DNA of 64,000 nucleotides from Sphaerisporangium album (GCF_003323745.1 NZ_QOIL01000003.1:496001-560000); one strand, 5' to 3'; shown: positions 8,077 to 16,931, counted from the stretch's first letter. Numbers and translations are program-made. The notes: generated by a model from the sequence alone, not told the origin.

Positions 8077-9003
8077 TCAGGCGAGGCCGTTCTGGGTCAG
8101 CCAGTCCTTGGCGACCATCGGCGGGTCGTCCTTGTCGACGGCGACGCGCTTCATCATGTCCACCAGCATGGTCGTGTCGAGCTTGGCGGAGATGGCGTTG
8201 AGCGTCGTGCGCACGGTGTCGTCGGCCCCGGCCTTGTTGACCAGCGGCGTGACGTTCTGGGCGCTGAAGACGTTCTTCGGGTCCTGCAGCGGCACCAGGC
8301 CGTTGATCAGGATCTTGGGGTCGGTCGTGAACACGTTGCCCACCTGGACGGCGCCGCTCTTGATGGCGTCGGCCGTGGTCTCGCCGGTCGGCTTCCACTC
8401 CTTGAACGTGAGGCCGTACACGTCCTTGAACTGGGCCTCACGGCGCTTCTTGAACTCCGGCGGGCCGCCGACGGTGAAGTCCTTGGCGACCTTGGCGAGG
8501 TCCTCGATCGAGGTCAGGCCGTTCTTCTGGGCGGTCTCCTTGGTGACGGACAGCGAGTCGTTGTCCTCGGCCGCGGAGGAGTCCAGAAGCTCCAGCTCGG
8601 CGGGCAGCTTGGACGCGAGCTCGGCGTTGACGTCGTCCTTGCTCGCGGCGGTGCTCTTGGGGTCGATGAAGCTCAGCAGGCCGCCGTTGTACTCGGGAAG
8701 GACGGTCAGCGCGCCGGACTTGATCTGGTCGTAGATCACCTCACGGCTGCCGATGTTGAACTTCTCCTCCACCTGGACGCCCTTGGCCTGGAGGGCCTGG
8801 GAGTAGATGGAGGCGAGCAGGACGTTCTCGGGGAAGTTGGCGGAGCCGACGACGACCTTGGTCGCCGCGGCGGAACCGGAGCCGGACGCGCTCGGGGCCG
8901 AGCTCGCGCTCGTGGTGCTGAGCGGGTCCCCCTCGCCGCCGCACGCTCCAAGAGTTAACACCGCGGCGACGGTGACCGCCACAGTGGCGAAGATTCGCCT
9001 CAT
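8077..9003 (-). CDS. opuCC: Osmoprotectant ABC transporter, substrate-binding lipoprotein
   Basis: 308 aa, ATG start with GGAAGGG 8 nt upstream. A lipoprotein signal ends at LTLGAC, followed by a Ser/Ala-rich tether. The mature part (VVVGSANFPENVLLASIYSQAL, LPEYNGGLLSFID, LTSIEDLAK, QVGNVFTTDP) is the OpuAC/ProX type II fold that binds glycine betaine, choline or carnitine through an aromatic cage. It is the last gene of a four-gene operon, 34 nt after a permease gene. Substrate choice among quaternary amines is not determinable. Confidence 0.92.
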   Translation of the reverse strand: MRRIFATVAVTVAAVLTLGACGGEGDPLSTTSASSAPSASGSGSAAATKVVVGSANFPENVLLASIYSQALQAKGVQVEEKFNIGSREVIYDQIKSGALTVLPEYNGGLLSFIDPKSTAASKDDVNAELASKLPAELELLDSSAAEDNDSLSVTKETAQKNGLTSIEDLAKVAKDFTVGGPPEFKKRREAQFKDVYGLTFKEWKPTGETTADAIKSGAVQVGNVFTTDPKILINGLVPLQDPKNVFSAQNVTPLVNKAGADDTVRTTLNAISAKLDTTMLVDMMKRVAVDKDDPPMVAKDWLTQNGLA

Positions 9004-9037
9004 CGTACATTCCCTTCCATTTCAGTAGGTAATGAGA

Positions 9038-9709
9038 CTAGCGGACGCGGGCCCGCCGGCTCACCCCCGGTGAGACGAGCACTCGCTGCAAGAGCGAGAA
9101 GGCGAGCTGCACGACCAGGGCCAGCGCGGCGACGAGCACCGCACCGCCGATCGTGCTGGGGAAGTCCTTGGTCGCGAGACCGTCGATGATGTAGCGCCCG
9201 AGCCCGCCCAGGCCGACGTACGCGGCGACGGTGGCGGTCGCGACCACCTGGATCGCGGCGATGCGCAGGCCGAGCAGGATCAGCGGCAGCGCCACCGGGA
9301 CCAGCACCCGCAGCAGCACCTGCCGGCCGCGCAGGCCCATGCCGTACGCGGCGTCGCGCAGGTCCTCGTCGACGCCGCGGATGCCCTCGTAGGTGTTGAC
9401 CAGGATCGGCGGGATCGCGAGGGCGACCAGTGGCAGCAGCACCGGCCAGGTGGTGCCGACGCCCGCCAGCAGGACGATCAGCACGACCAGGCCGAGGGTC
9501 GGCAGCGCGCGGGCGGCGTTGGCGGTGACGACCACCAGGACGGCACCGCGCCGGGTGTGCCCGATCAGCAGGCCGAGCGGGATCGCGATGACCATGGCGA
9601 GAAGCAGCGCGGCGAGGGAGAACTCGACGTGCTCCAGCAGGCGGATCGGGATGCCGCCCGAGCCCGACCAGTTCGCCCGGTTTCCGAAGAAGTCGACCAG
9701 CCAGTTCAC
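9038..9709 (-). CDS. opuCD: Osmoprotectant ABC transporter permease (distal)
   Basis: 223 aa, GTG start overlapping the stop of the preceding permease by 4 nt (GTGA). Five or six hydrophobic segments and the EAA-type coupling loop (DEDLRDAAYGMGLRGRQVLL) identify a BPD-type membrane subunit of the OpuCB/OpuCD kind. It pairs with the other permease to form the channel that takes compatible solutes into the cell. Confidence 0.92.
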   Translation of the reverse strand: MNWLVDFFGNRANWSGSGGIPIRLLEHVEFSLAALLLAMVIAIPLGLLIGHTRRGAVLVVVTANAARALPTLGLVVLIVLLAGVGTTWPVLLPLVALAIPPILVNTYEGIRGVDEDLRDAAYGMGLRGRQVLLRVLVPVALPLILLGLRIAAIQVVATATVAAYVGLGGLGRYIIDGLATKDFPSTIGGAVLVAALALVVQLAFSLLQRVLVSPGVSRRARVR

Positions 9710-10371
9710 GCCGTCCTCCTCGCCCGGGCCCAGGGCGTCAGCAGGCGCTGCGCGAGGACGATCAGCCCGTCCGCCAGCACGGCCAGCGCCACCACCAGCA
9801 CGATGCCGACGACGATCGGCGTGTAGAACTGGCGTTGCCAGCCGTCGATGAACAGGTAGCCGAGCCCGCCGCGGCCGATCAGCGCGCCGACGCTGACGAG
9901 GCTGATGCTCGACACCGTGGCCACCCGCAGGCCGGCGAGCACGACCGGCACCGCGATGGGCAGGTCCACCTGGAGCAGCCGCCGCATCGGCCCGAAGCCC
10001 ATGGCGACGGCCGACTGGCGCACACTGTCCGGCACGGCCCCGAGCCCGTCCACCACCGCCGGGATGAGCACGGCCAGCGAGTAGAACGTCAGCGGGATGA
10101 TCACGGTGGTGCGCTCGGCCAGGCCGGTGATGGGGATCAGCACGATGAAGACGGCCAGCGACGGCAGGGAGTAGACGACGTTCATCAGCCCGACCGTGGG
10201 CTGGTAGAGCACCCGCCAGCGCGCGCTCGCGAGACCCAGCGGAAGGGCGATGACCAGGCCGAGCACCACCGGGACCAGCGCCATCACGATGTGGTCGGTG
10301 AGGAGCTGCTGGATGCCGGGCCAGTTGCGGCCGATCCAGTCCCAGCGGACCAGGGGCTCGGTGTCACCCAT
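9706..10371 (-). CDS. opuCB: Osmoprotectant ABC transporter permease (proximal)
   Basis: 221 aa membrane protein with the coupling loop PDSVRQSAVAMGFGPMRRLL and several transmembrane helices. It overlaps the ATPase gene by 8 nt upstream and the second permease by 4 nt downstream, so the three are translationally coupled. B/D naming between the two permeases is by gene order and may be swapped. Confidence 0.92.
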   Translation of the reverse strand: MGDTEPLVRWDWIGRNWPGIQQLLTDHIVMALVPVVLGLVIALPLGLASARWRVLYQPTVGLMNVVYSLPSLAVFIVLIPITGLAERTTVIIPLTFYSLAVLIPAVVDGLGAVPDSVRQSAVAMGFGPMRRLLQVDLPIAVPVVLAGLRVATVSSISLVSVGALIGRGGLGYLFIDGWQRQFYTPIVVGIVLVVALAVLADGLIVLAQRLLTPWARARRTA

Positions 10372-11404
10372 CGCCCGGCACCTGCCCCGCCCGGCGCAGG
10401 GCCTCGTCCAGCGCCTCCCGGGTGACGACGCCGGCGAACCGGCCGTCGCCGTCGACCGCGATGGCCGAGCCCGGCGGCGCGAGCAGGGCGGCGTCCAGCG
10501 CGGTGCGCAGCGAGTCCTTCTTCAGATCGAACGTCCCGAACGGCTGGAGCCCGTCGGCGCCGTCCCTGCGCCAGCCGATCGGGCGCTCGTTCTCGTCCAG
10601 CGCGACCGACCAGCCGGGCACGCCGCGCTCGGTGCTCACGGCCAGGCCCGAGGCGGGGACGAACGACAGCCGCCGGATGCCGCGGTCCTTGCCGAGGAAG
10701 CCCTCGACGAATGCGTCCGCGGGCTCGGCGAGCAGCGTGGCGGGCGCGGCGATCTGCGCGAGATGCCCCCCGACGCGCATGACCGCGACGGTGTCGCCGA
10801 GCTTGATGGCCTCGTCGATGTCGTGGGTGACGAAGACGATCGTCTTGTGCAGCTCGGCCTGCAGGCGCAGCAGCTCGTCCTGGAGGCTGGCGCGCACCAC
10901 GGGGTCGACGGCGCTGAACGGCTCGTCCATGAGCAGGACGGGCGGGTCGGCGGCGAGCGCCCTGGCCACGCCGACGCGCTGCTGCTGGCCGCCGGAGAGC
11001 TGGAACGGGTAGCGGCCCGCCAGCTTGGTGTCCAGGCCGACGCGTTCGAGCAGCTCCATCGCCCGCGCGCGGGCCTTCTTCTTGTCCCAGCCCAGCAGGT
11101 AGGGGACGGTGGCGACGTTGTCGACGATCTTGCGGTGCGGGAAGAGGCCGGCCTGCTGGATCACGTAGCCGATGCCCCGGCGCAGGGTCGGCGGGTCGAT
11201 CTCGCGGATGTCCTGGTCGTCCAGGAGGATGCGTCCCTCTGTCGCGTCGATCATGCGGTTGATCATGCGCAGCGAGGTGGTCTTGCCGCAGCCGGACGGC
11301 CCGACGAACACCGTTATGGCCCCGGTGGGCACCTGGAGGCTGAGATTGTCGACGGCCACCGTGCCGTCTCCATAGCGCTTGGTGACGCCTTCGAATGTGA
11401 TCAC
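10364..11404 (-). CDS. opuCA: Osmoprotectant ABC transporter ATP-binding subunit
   Basis: 346 aa, GTG start. Walker A GPSGCGKT, signature LSGGQQQRV, Walker B LLMDEP and the switch His in VFVTHDIDEA are all intact. The C-terminal third (from about residue 265) resembles the tandem CBS region that in OpuA-type transporters senses ionic strength or cyclic di-AMP, ending in a well-preserved second CBS-like unit (GSAIAVDGDGRFAGVVTREAL). It is the first gene of the operon; promoter elements in the 402 bp upstream are not clear. Confidence 0.92.
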   Translation of the reverse strand: MITFEGVTKRYGDGTVAVDNLSLQVPTGAITVFVGPSGCGKTTSLRMINRMIDATEGRILLDDQDIREIDPPTLRRGIGYVIQQAGLFPHRKIVDNVATVPYLLGWDKKKARARAMELLERVGLDTKLAGRYPFQLSGGQQQRVGVARALAADPPVLLMDEPFSAVDPVVRASLQDELLRLQAELHKTIVFVTHDIDEAIKLGDTVAVMRVGGHLAQIAAPATLLAEPADAFVEGFLGKDRGIRRLSFVPASGLAVSTERGVPGWSVALDENERPIGWRRDGADGLQPFGTFDLKKDSLRTALDAALLAPPGSAIAVDGDGRFAGVVTREALDEALRRAGQVPGDG

Positions 11405-11806
11405 GCACGACCTCGTGCTTCTCGGCCGGGTCCATCAGGCCCGGAATCGTCGAGTCGGTTGCACACGGCTACCACCCGCTCGGCAGCCCCCACGGTAGGT
11501 GACGGCCCGACCGCGGGTCCACTTGATCTCCCCCGGCCACAGCCTACGGTGATCGACACCATCTGTCCCAGGACACTCCCCATACCCAACTTGTCGGGAT
11601 TACCAGAAAAGGACGAACGGTCGCCGGGACATCGCGTCTAGCTGGTACTTTCGCGATATCTATCAAACTGGCATCGATTGGTGCGGCGTTCGTGACAGCC
11701 TTGGCATGATTGGCCACCAGGCTTCCCAGAGTTCCCAGGCTTCTCTCTATCCTCCTCAGCCAGGCCAAACCCACACGCCCGCACGAGAATTCCAGAGGAT
11801 CCGGCT
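11405..11806. other. Divergent intergenic region, no gene seen
   Basis: 402 bp between the opuCA start and a plus-strand sigma-like gene. Short frames here show no recognisable protein. A GGGTAT hexamer on the minus strand (11582-11587) resembles a stress-sigma -10 element, but no GnnT -35 partner stands 14-16 nt away, so no promoter is called. Confidence 0.5.
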
Positions 11807-13543
11807 GTGACCCCTTCGCTCATCGATCGCCGCCCGAGGGCCGAGCTGGTCGCCGAGCTCTACGACCGTCACGCCGCCGGGCTGTTCGCGTACTGCCACG
11901 ACCAGCTCGGTGACACCGCCTCGGCCGCCGACGCGCTGGTGGCCGTTCTCACGGGCGTTCCGGCCGTGGAGCCCCCGCGCGCGGCGCTGTACGCGCTCGC
12001 CCGCCGCGAGATCTACCGGCGCGACGTCGCCTACGCCTTCCCCAGCGTCGACCCGTCAGGCGATCCGGTGACCGCGCTGGTCGAGCGGGTCGTGCGGGAG
12101 GTCCGGCCGCACCAGCGCGAGGTGCTGCTGCTGTCCGCCGTCTGCGGGCTGGACACCCCCGAGCTGGCCTGGGTGCTGGACGTCGCCGCCGACACCGCCG
12201 AGCAACTGGAGATCAGCGCCCGCCACCGCTTCACCCGGTCGCTCACCGCGGCCATCGCCTCAGCCCGGTCCGGGCTGCTCGTGCCCACGCCGGTGTCGGA
12301 GGTGTACGACGCGCTCGTGGTCGCCCCGGCGGAGGACGCGCTGGCCCGGCTGCCCTGGCGCACACCGCCCGTCGCGCTGCGCACGCAGGTGCTGAACGGC
12401 ATCCCGGAGGACGCGAGCGTCGTCCCCGCGAGCCGCCGGGACGCCAAGAGGCTCTGGCCGACGACCCCCCGGTGGCCGCTTCCGCTGGCCGAGCCCAACC
12501 CGGTCACCAACGCCGGGGTGTTCCCCGCCGAGCTCAAGCCTCCGAAGCCCGGGCGCAGGTCGAAGCACGAGGCCACGACCGAGCCGATCCCCAAGGTGCG
12601 CGACACGGCTCCCCGGCGTACGCCCCTGGTGCTCGCCGCGCCGGTGCCCGCGGACGTGCTGGACGCGCCCCTGAAGCCGCACGACACGCCATCGAAGCCG
12701 GACGACACGCTCCTGAAGCCGGCCGAGGTGCAACCGAAGCCGGACGATCCGCCCCTGAAGTCCGAGCATGTCCCGGCGCCCGCCACCGAGTCGGCGTTCG
12801 GCAAGGCGCTGGCCACCGGGCAGTGGCCCACGTTGCAGCGCACCCGCAGGCGGGCGCGTCCCAAGCCGTCCAGGAAGCCTCAGTCCACCGAGGCCCGCAC
12901 GACCGAGGCGCACCCGGCCGAAGCCCGTCCGTCCACGGCTCCCACGAGCGAAGTCGCCGCGAGCGAGGCGCGCACCACGGCACAGGAGCCGGCGGTCCGC
13001 ACGACCGAACCCACCGATGTCCTCGTGGCCGGGCAGCCGATCGCGGTCGTCCCTGAGATCGACCCGGCCGACGCTCTCACGGCGACCCAGCCGATGGACA
13101 TCGTGAGGCTCACGGACGCCGAGCTCGCAATGGCGGAGACGGCCGGTGAGATGGTCGTGAGCGCCACGGCGGCCGAGGCGAAGGCGGCCGAGGACGCGGA
13201 GACCGTCGCGGAGACGGCCGCGGAGCTCGTCACGGTCTCCGAGGTCGTCACGGTCGCGGAGGTCGTCACGGTCGCCGAGCCGGACGCGCCGGCGACGGCG
13301 GACGCGGCGTCCGAGGCGGTGGCCACGATGACCGCCGAACCGGACGCGGAGGCCGGCGAGCCGGGCGGCAGGCCGGCGAAGGCGCGGGCCGTCAGGTCAG
13401 GGTCGCGCCGGCACAAGCGACCCAAGCCGATCAAGGTCGGAGAGCACCACTACGACTGGCTGTGGGAGCTGGTCGGGTTCCTGATCTGCGTCGCCATCGC
13501 GCTGGCCGTCTTCTTCGCGGTCCCCACGCTCGTCACCCCCTGA
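11807..13543 (+). CDS. Sigma-70-like protein with long Pro/Ala-rich linker and C-terminal membrane anchor
   Basis: 578 aa. Residues 10-45 (RAELVAELYDRHAAGLFAYC) look like sigma region 2 and residues about 98-150 (VRPHQREVLLLSAVCGLDTPELAWVLDV) like a sigma region 4 helix-turn-helix, both weakly conserved. Then come about 350 residues of low-complexity Pro/Lys/Ala/Thr/Val sequence, including KPDD/KPHD repeats and EVVTVAEVVTVAE repeats, a basic stretch (SRRHKRPKP), and one hydrophobic helix at the end (LVGFLICVAIALAVFFAVP). The layout suggests a DNA-binding or sigma-like domain held at the membrane. Whether it is a functional sigma factor is not clear. A hairpin follows at 13545. Confidence 0.7.
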   Translation: MTPSLIDRRPRAELVAELYDRHAAGLFAYCHDQLGDTASAADALVAVLTGVPAVEPPRAALYALARREIYRRDVAYAFPSVDPSGDPVTALVERVVREVRPHQREVLLLSAVCGLDTPELAWVLDVAADTAEQLEISARHRFTRSLTAAIASARSGLLVPTPVSEVYDALVVAPAEDALARLPWRTPPVALRTQVLNGIPEDASVVPASRRDAKRLWPTTPRWPLPLAEPNPVTNAGVFPAELKPPKPGRRSKHEATTEPIPKVRDTAPRRTPLVLAAPVPADVLDAPLKPHDTPSKPDDTLLKPAEVQPKPDDPPLKSEHVPAPATESAFGKALATGQWPTLQRTRRRARPKPSRKPQSTEARTTEAHPAEARPSTAPTSEVAASEARTTAQEPAVRTTEPTDVLVAGQPIAVVPEIDPADALTATQPMDIVRLTDAELAMAETAGEMVVSATAAEAKAAEDAETVAETAAELVTVSEVVTVAEVVTVAEPDAPATADAASEAVATMTAEPDAEAGEPGGRPAKARAVRSGSRRHKRPKPIKVGEHHYDWLWELVGFLICVAIALAVFFAVPTLVTP

Positions 13544-13544
13544 G

Positions 13545-13567
13545 GCTCCTCGCGCGTGCGCAGGAGC
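13545..13567. terminator. Hairpin between convergent genes
   Basis: GCTCCT-C-GCGC-GT-GCGC-AGGAGC: stems of 6 and 4 bp with one bulged C, just after the sigma-like stop codon and 18 bp before the stop of the convergent hydratase gene. Confidence 0.55.
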
Positions 13568-13584
13568 GGGGGGCCGCACGCGGA

Positions 13585-14052
13585 TCAGCGAGGCAGGTGG
13601 AGGCGGACCGTGCCGGTGGCGTGGTCGCCCATGCCGACCGTGCCGCGCACCTCCACCGTGACCTCTCCGGCCTCGTGGGCGGCGACGGTGCCGTTGAACG
13701 TGAGCGTGTCGCCGGCGTACGCGGGGACGCCGAGCCGGACGTTGATGCTGCGGATCAGCGCCTCGGGCCCCACCCAGTCGGTCACGTACCGCTCGACCAG
13801 GCCCATCGTGGTCAGGATGTTCAGGAAATCGTCCCGCGCGCGCCGGGGCTCATGGTGGACCGACGGGGCATCCGTGGTCGCGGGCTCGGCCGAGACGACG
13901 CTGATCGGGGTCACGTCGATGCGCAGCGGAGGCAGGGCGGCGCCGCACTCGATGTCGTCTTCCGTCAGTGTGCGCATCTCGGCTCCCGGGGCGCCCACAT
14001 GGGCGGATACCGACTCGTCGTCCATCTCGCGGCGGGTCACCCGCAACGGCAT
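13585..14052 (-). CDS. chsH1: MaoC-like hydratase, ChsH1-type (steroid side-chain)
   Basis: 155 aa from ATG 14052 (GGTGGG upstream), or 130 aa from ATG 13977 (GGGAG upstream), which is closer to the usual ChsH1 size. The core reads LNILTTMGLVERYVTDW, then ALIRSINVRLGVPAYAGDTL, closely like mycobacterial ChsH1, the small subunit of the ChsH1-ChsH2 enoyl-CoA hydratase acting on the last three carbons of the cholesterol side chain. It carries a VHH motif near residue 66. It ends facing the sigma-like gene and is divergent from the KstR-like regulator, separated by 691 bp. No ChsH2 partner lies in this window. Family call is firm; steroid substrate is inferred from resemblance and context. Confidence 0.75.
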   Translation of the reverse strand: MPLRVTRREMDDESVSAHVGAPGAEMRTLTEDDIECGAALPPLRIDVTPISVVSAEPATTDAPSVHHEPRRARDDFLNILTTMGLVERYVTDWVGPEALIRSINVRLGVPAYAGDTLTFNGTVAAHEAGEVTVEVRGTVGMGDHATGTVRLHLPR

Positions 14053-14743
14053 ATCGATACCCACCTTTTCCGTGTCGCATACAGCAATGTTTCCGGAAAT
14101 GCACGGACCTTCGGGTAATTCAATTACGGGCACGACAAAAGGCGGCGTGATGCTCGACACGAGCGAGTCCTGGCGCCCGCGAGGCTGTGCACCTCGCCGG
14201 ATCCGCTCGTCGCCACCCGCGTCCGGCCTCCCGTCCCGCACATGGGGACCCGCCGGTCGCGGGGGCCCGAAAGCTCGTCGCAGGCGTACGTTTCGGATCC
14301 CGAGCTCGCCTGCCCGTACACCGTCCCAGAAAATCGCGGCATCACGGTTGAGTACGGGTTTCAGGGGATAGGACGGGCGCTCCTCGGACGCGGCTTTTTC
14401 TCCCGGGGACGAAACTTCAATACCCGGACAACATCCTTTCCCCCACCGCCCCTTGCCGGATCGCGCGACCAGCCATGTCATGAAATATCCCGATCTGAAG
14501 GCTTCTGACGTGAGCCGGCCACCATGGCTCGCGCCAGAGGGCCATGCCGCGCGCCCCTGTCGGCGCGGTCGTCCCCCGCGAGCGGCCGTACGCGAACTAG
14601 AACAGATTCCAATCTGTGCCCGGGGCCGGTTTCGGGAATGCTTCCAGATCCCGGTCCTCCACCCGAACAACATGGAAGACCGGCATACCCGGGAACCGGG
14701 CGGTAACAAAGCCCGCTTGCGTCTTATCCGGTAACGTGTTCTC
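14053..14743. other. Long divergent intergenic region with one operator-like site
   Basis: 691 bp with lower G+C in places and no convincing gene; a long minus-strand frame runs through most of it but its translation is Arg-rich and shows no codon bias. It holds the KstR-like box at 14598-14611. No tRNA-like T-loop is seen. Confidence 0.55.
14598..14617. promoter_or_regulatory. Degenerate KstR-type box and overlapping palindrome
   Basis: TAGAACAGATTCCA (14598-14611) matches TnnAACnnGTTnnA with one mismatch (ATT for GTT). It overlaps a perfect 7-2-7 inverted repeat ACAGATTCCAATCTGT (14602-14617). The site is 127 bp or more upstream of the KstR-like gene and may be its autoregulatory operator. 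Confidence 0.5.
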
Positions 14744-15394
14744 ATGCGATCCCCGCATGCCGCCCCCGCCGTCCCCGCCGCCGACGGCGGCGAGCACCCG
14801 GCGCCTCCTCCGGCGTCCTCCGGCGTCCGTACGCGCAGCCAGCACCAGCGGCGCAAGCGCATCGTCCAGGCCGCCGCCGCGCTCGCGTCCCGGGGCGGCG
14901 TCGAGGCCATGCAGATGAGGACGGTAGCCGAGCGCGCCGGGGTCGCCCTCGGCACCCTCTACCGCTACTTCCCCTCCAAGATGGACCTGGTGGTCGCGGT
15001 CGTCGGCGAAGAGATCGACCTGCTGGAGGCCAGCATCGAGCGCAGGCCGCCGAACGCCGCGACGCCGGCGGGCCGCGCGGTCGACGTGCTCATGCGGGCC
15101 ACGCGCGGCCTCATGCGCGAGCCCGAGCTGGCCGACGCGCTGATCCGCTCCCTGATCATGGCCGAGGTCGACACCCCGTTCGGCGACCGCATGGCCGGGC
15201 TGCTTCTGCGCGTGTCGGCCGACGGCCTCAGCGTGGAGTCCGCCGACGAAGAGCAGTACGCGCTGGCCGGGTCACTGGCCGCCGTGTGGGTGCACGAACT
15301 GCTGGAGATGCTGCGCGGCCGGCGCACGTACGAGCAGGTCCAGCGGCGCCTCGAGATCGCGGCGGGCCGTCTGTTCGCCGGCCTCGGCTCCTGA
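14744..15394 (+). CDS. kstR: TetR-family regulator resembling KstR
   Basis: 216 aa. After a 30-residue Pro/Ala-rich lead, the DNA-binding domain reads RRKRIVQAAAALASRGG, VEAMQMRTVAERAGVALG and TLYRYFPSKMDL (residues 36-82), a close match to KstR, the repressor of cholesterol catabolism in mycobacteria and rhodococci. The C-terminal ligand domain (ELADALIRSLIMAEVDTPF, VWVHELLEMLRGRRT) is of the same length and layout. KstR-type boxes appear before several genes in this window, supporting the call. KstR is known to respond to 3-oxo-steroid CoA thioesters; that ligand is assumed here, not shown. Confidence 0.75.
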   Translation: MRSPHAAPAVPAADGGEHPAPPPASSGVRTRSQHQRRKRIVQAAAALASRGGVEAMQMRTVAERAGVALGTLYRYFPSKMDLVVAVVGEEIDLLEASIERRPPNAATPAGRAVDVLMRATRGLMREPELADALIRSLIMAEVDTPFGDRMAGLLLRVSADGLSVESADEEQYALAGSLAAVWVHELLEMLRGRRTYEQVQRRLEIAAGRLFAGLGS

Positions 15395-15522
15395 TGTGGG
15401 CACCGTGCGGGGGCGCCCGGCGGAGGCACCGTCCTGGAACACCGATGACACATGGGCCACACCCGAGGCTGACGGTGCGCGGTACTGTTCACGGATGCGT
15501 CATACTGACCGCTTACACTCAT

Positions 15523-15537
15523 AGACATCGGATGTCT
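15523..15537. promoter_or_regulatory. Candidate GntR operator (autoregulatory)
   Basis: Perfect 15-bp palindrome AGACATCGGATGTCT, ending 46 bp before the GntR-family start codon. A near copy lies before the L-fucose operon at 30815-30829, matching 12 of the 14 arm positions. Confidence 0.65.
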
Positions 15538-15582
15538 CGGCCGCATCAGCGTTGTTGCGCGCGAATATAGGGTGGTGACTTC

Positions 15583-16254
15583 GTGGCGGTCACTGACGCT
15601 GCGATCGACAAGATCAAAGGAATGATCGTCTCCGGCGAGCTCGCCCCCGGCGCGCGGCTGCCCAAGGAGGCCGACCTGGCGGAACGGCTCGGCCTGTCCC
15701 GCAACTCGCTGCGCGAGGCCGTCCGCGCGCTCGCCCTGATCAACGTGCTCGACGTGCGCCAGGGCGACGGCACGTACGTCACCAGCCTGGAACCCCGGCT
15801 GCTCCTCGACGCGCTGTCCTTCGTGGTCGACTTCCACCGCGACGACACCGTGCTGGAGTTCTTCCAGGTCCGGCGCATCCTGGAGCCGTCGGCCACGGGG
15901 ATGGCGGCCACCAACATGGACGACGCGGACATCGTCGAGCTGAAGGCCATCCTCGACGCCCTGCCCGAGGACCCGAGCATCGAAGAGCTCGTGGCCAACG
16001 ACCTGCGGTTCCACCAGTTCATCGCCAAGGGTTCCGGCAACACCGTGCTGTCTTCACTGATCGAGAGCCTGTCCGGCCCCACGACCCGGGCCCGCATCTG
16101 GCGCGGCCTCACCCAGGAAGGCGCGACGGCGAAGACCCGCGAACAGCACACCGCGATCTACGAGGCCATCGCCGCCCGCCAGCCTGACATCGCCCGCGCC
16201 TGGGCCACCGTCCACGTCGCGGGCGTCGAAGAATGGCTCCGCCGCGCCCTCTGA
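15583..16254 (+). CDS. GntR-family regulator, FadR/FCD subfamily; probable L-fucose pathway regulator
   Basis: 223 aa, GTG start with GGTGG about 8 nt upstream. The N-terminal winged helix (IKGMIVSGELAPGARLPKEADLAERLGLS, RNSLREAVRAL) is followed by an FCD effector domain (LEFFQVRRILEP, NDLRFHQFIAKGSGN, EQHTAIYEAIAAR) whose Asp and His residues normally coordinate a metal and a sugar acid or carboxylate. It stands alone, but its promoter palindrome recurs before the fucose operon, so it probably represses that operon and itself. A sugar-acid effector such as fuconate or ketodeoxyfuconate is inference. Confidence 0.85.
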   Translation: MAVTDAAIDKIKGMIVSGELAPGARLPKEADLAERLGLSRNSLREAVRALALINVLDVRQGDGTYVTSLEPRLLLDALSFVVDFHRDDTVLEFFQVRRILEPSATGMAATNMDDADIVELKAILDALPEDPSIEELVANDLRFHQFIAKGSGNTVLSSLIESLSGPTTRARIWRGLTQEGATAKTREQHTAIYEAIAARQPDIARAWATVHVAGVEEWLRRAL

Positions 16255-16408
16255 CCCTGTTCGGCCCGCACCGAGCTCCTCCGTGCCCGGCCGCGCGGTC
16301 CGGCGGCCGTGGCGTTCGCCGCCGCGCTCACGTCCAGGGCATCCTGGCCAGGGCGAACACGCCGAAAGCCCGGTAAAGAAAAATCTCCCCTGATTTCATC
16401 GCACGACC

Positions 16409-16435
16409 TGTCGATCCGGGGGTGTCTCGCGCGTC
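16409..16435 (+). promoter_or_regulatory. ECF42-type promoter of the DGPF gene
   Basis: TGTCGA (16409-16414), 17-nt spacer, CGTC (16432-16435). ECF42 sigma factors are known to use TGTCGA at -35 and CGA/TC at -10 before DGPF genes, and an ECF42 gene follows two genes down, so self-controlled expression of the pair is likely. Confidence 0.7.
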
Positions 16436-16490
16436 GGACTCCATACCGAGCCCGGACAGGGCATCGCGACACACCCGGAAGGGATCGACC

Positions 16491-16838
16491 ATGGCGAAAT
16501 ATCTCATCCTGATCTACGAGGACGAGGCGGCCTGGGCCAACGCGGGCCCCGCCGACTACGAGCGCGCGATGAAGGAGCACAACGAGTTCGCCGCGAACAA
16601 CGGCGCCGTGCTGCGCGGCGGCGAGGCCCTGCACCCGGGCGCGATGGGCACCAGCATCCGCAAGGACGGCTCCGGCGACTTCGTGGTCACCGACGGCGCC
16701 TTCTTCGAGACCAAGGAGGGCCTGGGCGGCTACTACCTCGTCGAGGTGGACGACCTCGACCAGGCCATCGCCGTCGCCAAGCAGGTCCCCGCCCCGTTCG
16801 GCGGTGTCGAGGTCCGTCCGGTCATGGTCTTCGACTGA
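16491..16838 (+). CDS. YCII-related DGPF-domain protein
   Basis: 115 aa from ATG 16491 with GGAAGGGA upstream; farther upstream codons lack a ribosome site. MAKYLILIYEDEAAW at the N-terminus and YYLVEVDDLDQAIAVAKQVP near the C-terminus are typical of the YciI-like/DGPF ferredoxin-fold family, with VTDGAFFETKE replacing the signature DGPF stretch. Such proteins are genomic partners of ECF42 sigma factors; their biochemical role is unknown. It is 93 bp upstream of the ECF42 gene in the same direction. Confidence 0.9.
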   Translation: MAKYLILIYEDEAAWANAGPADYERAMKEHNEFAANNGAVLRGGEALHPGAMGTSIRKDGSGDFVVTDGAFFETKEGLGGYYLVEVDDLDQAIAVAKQVPAPFGGVEVRPVMVFD

Positions 16839-16931
16839 GAAGCGTGACGTGTCCCGGGCGAATCGCTTCGCGCATCGGCTTCACGGGTCCGGCGGGTCCG
16901 GATCCCCGGCCATGACGCCCGGGCGCGGGAC

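Noticed and set aside
11582-11587. GGGTAT on the minus strand as a stress-sigma promoter for the osmoprotectant operon
   Set aside because: No GnnT element lies 14-16 nt upstream and the distance to the gene is about 180 nt.
13585-14955. A 456-aa minus-strand frame extending far upstream of the ChsH1-like gene
   Set aside because: The added 300 residues are Arg/Ser-rich without codon bias or homology and run through the divergent promoter region; the gene starts at 14052 or 13977.
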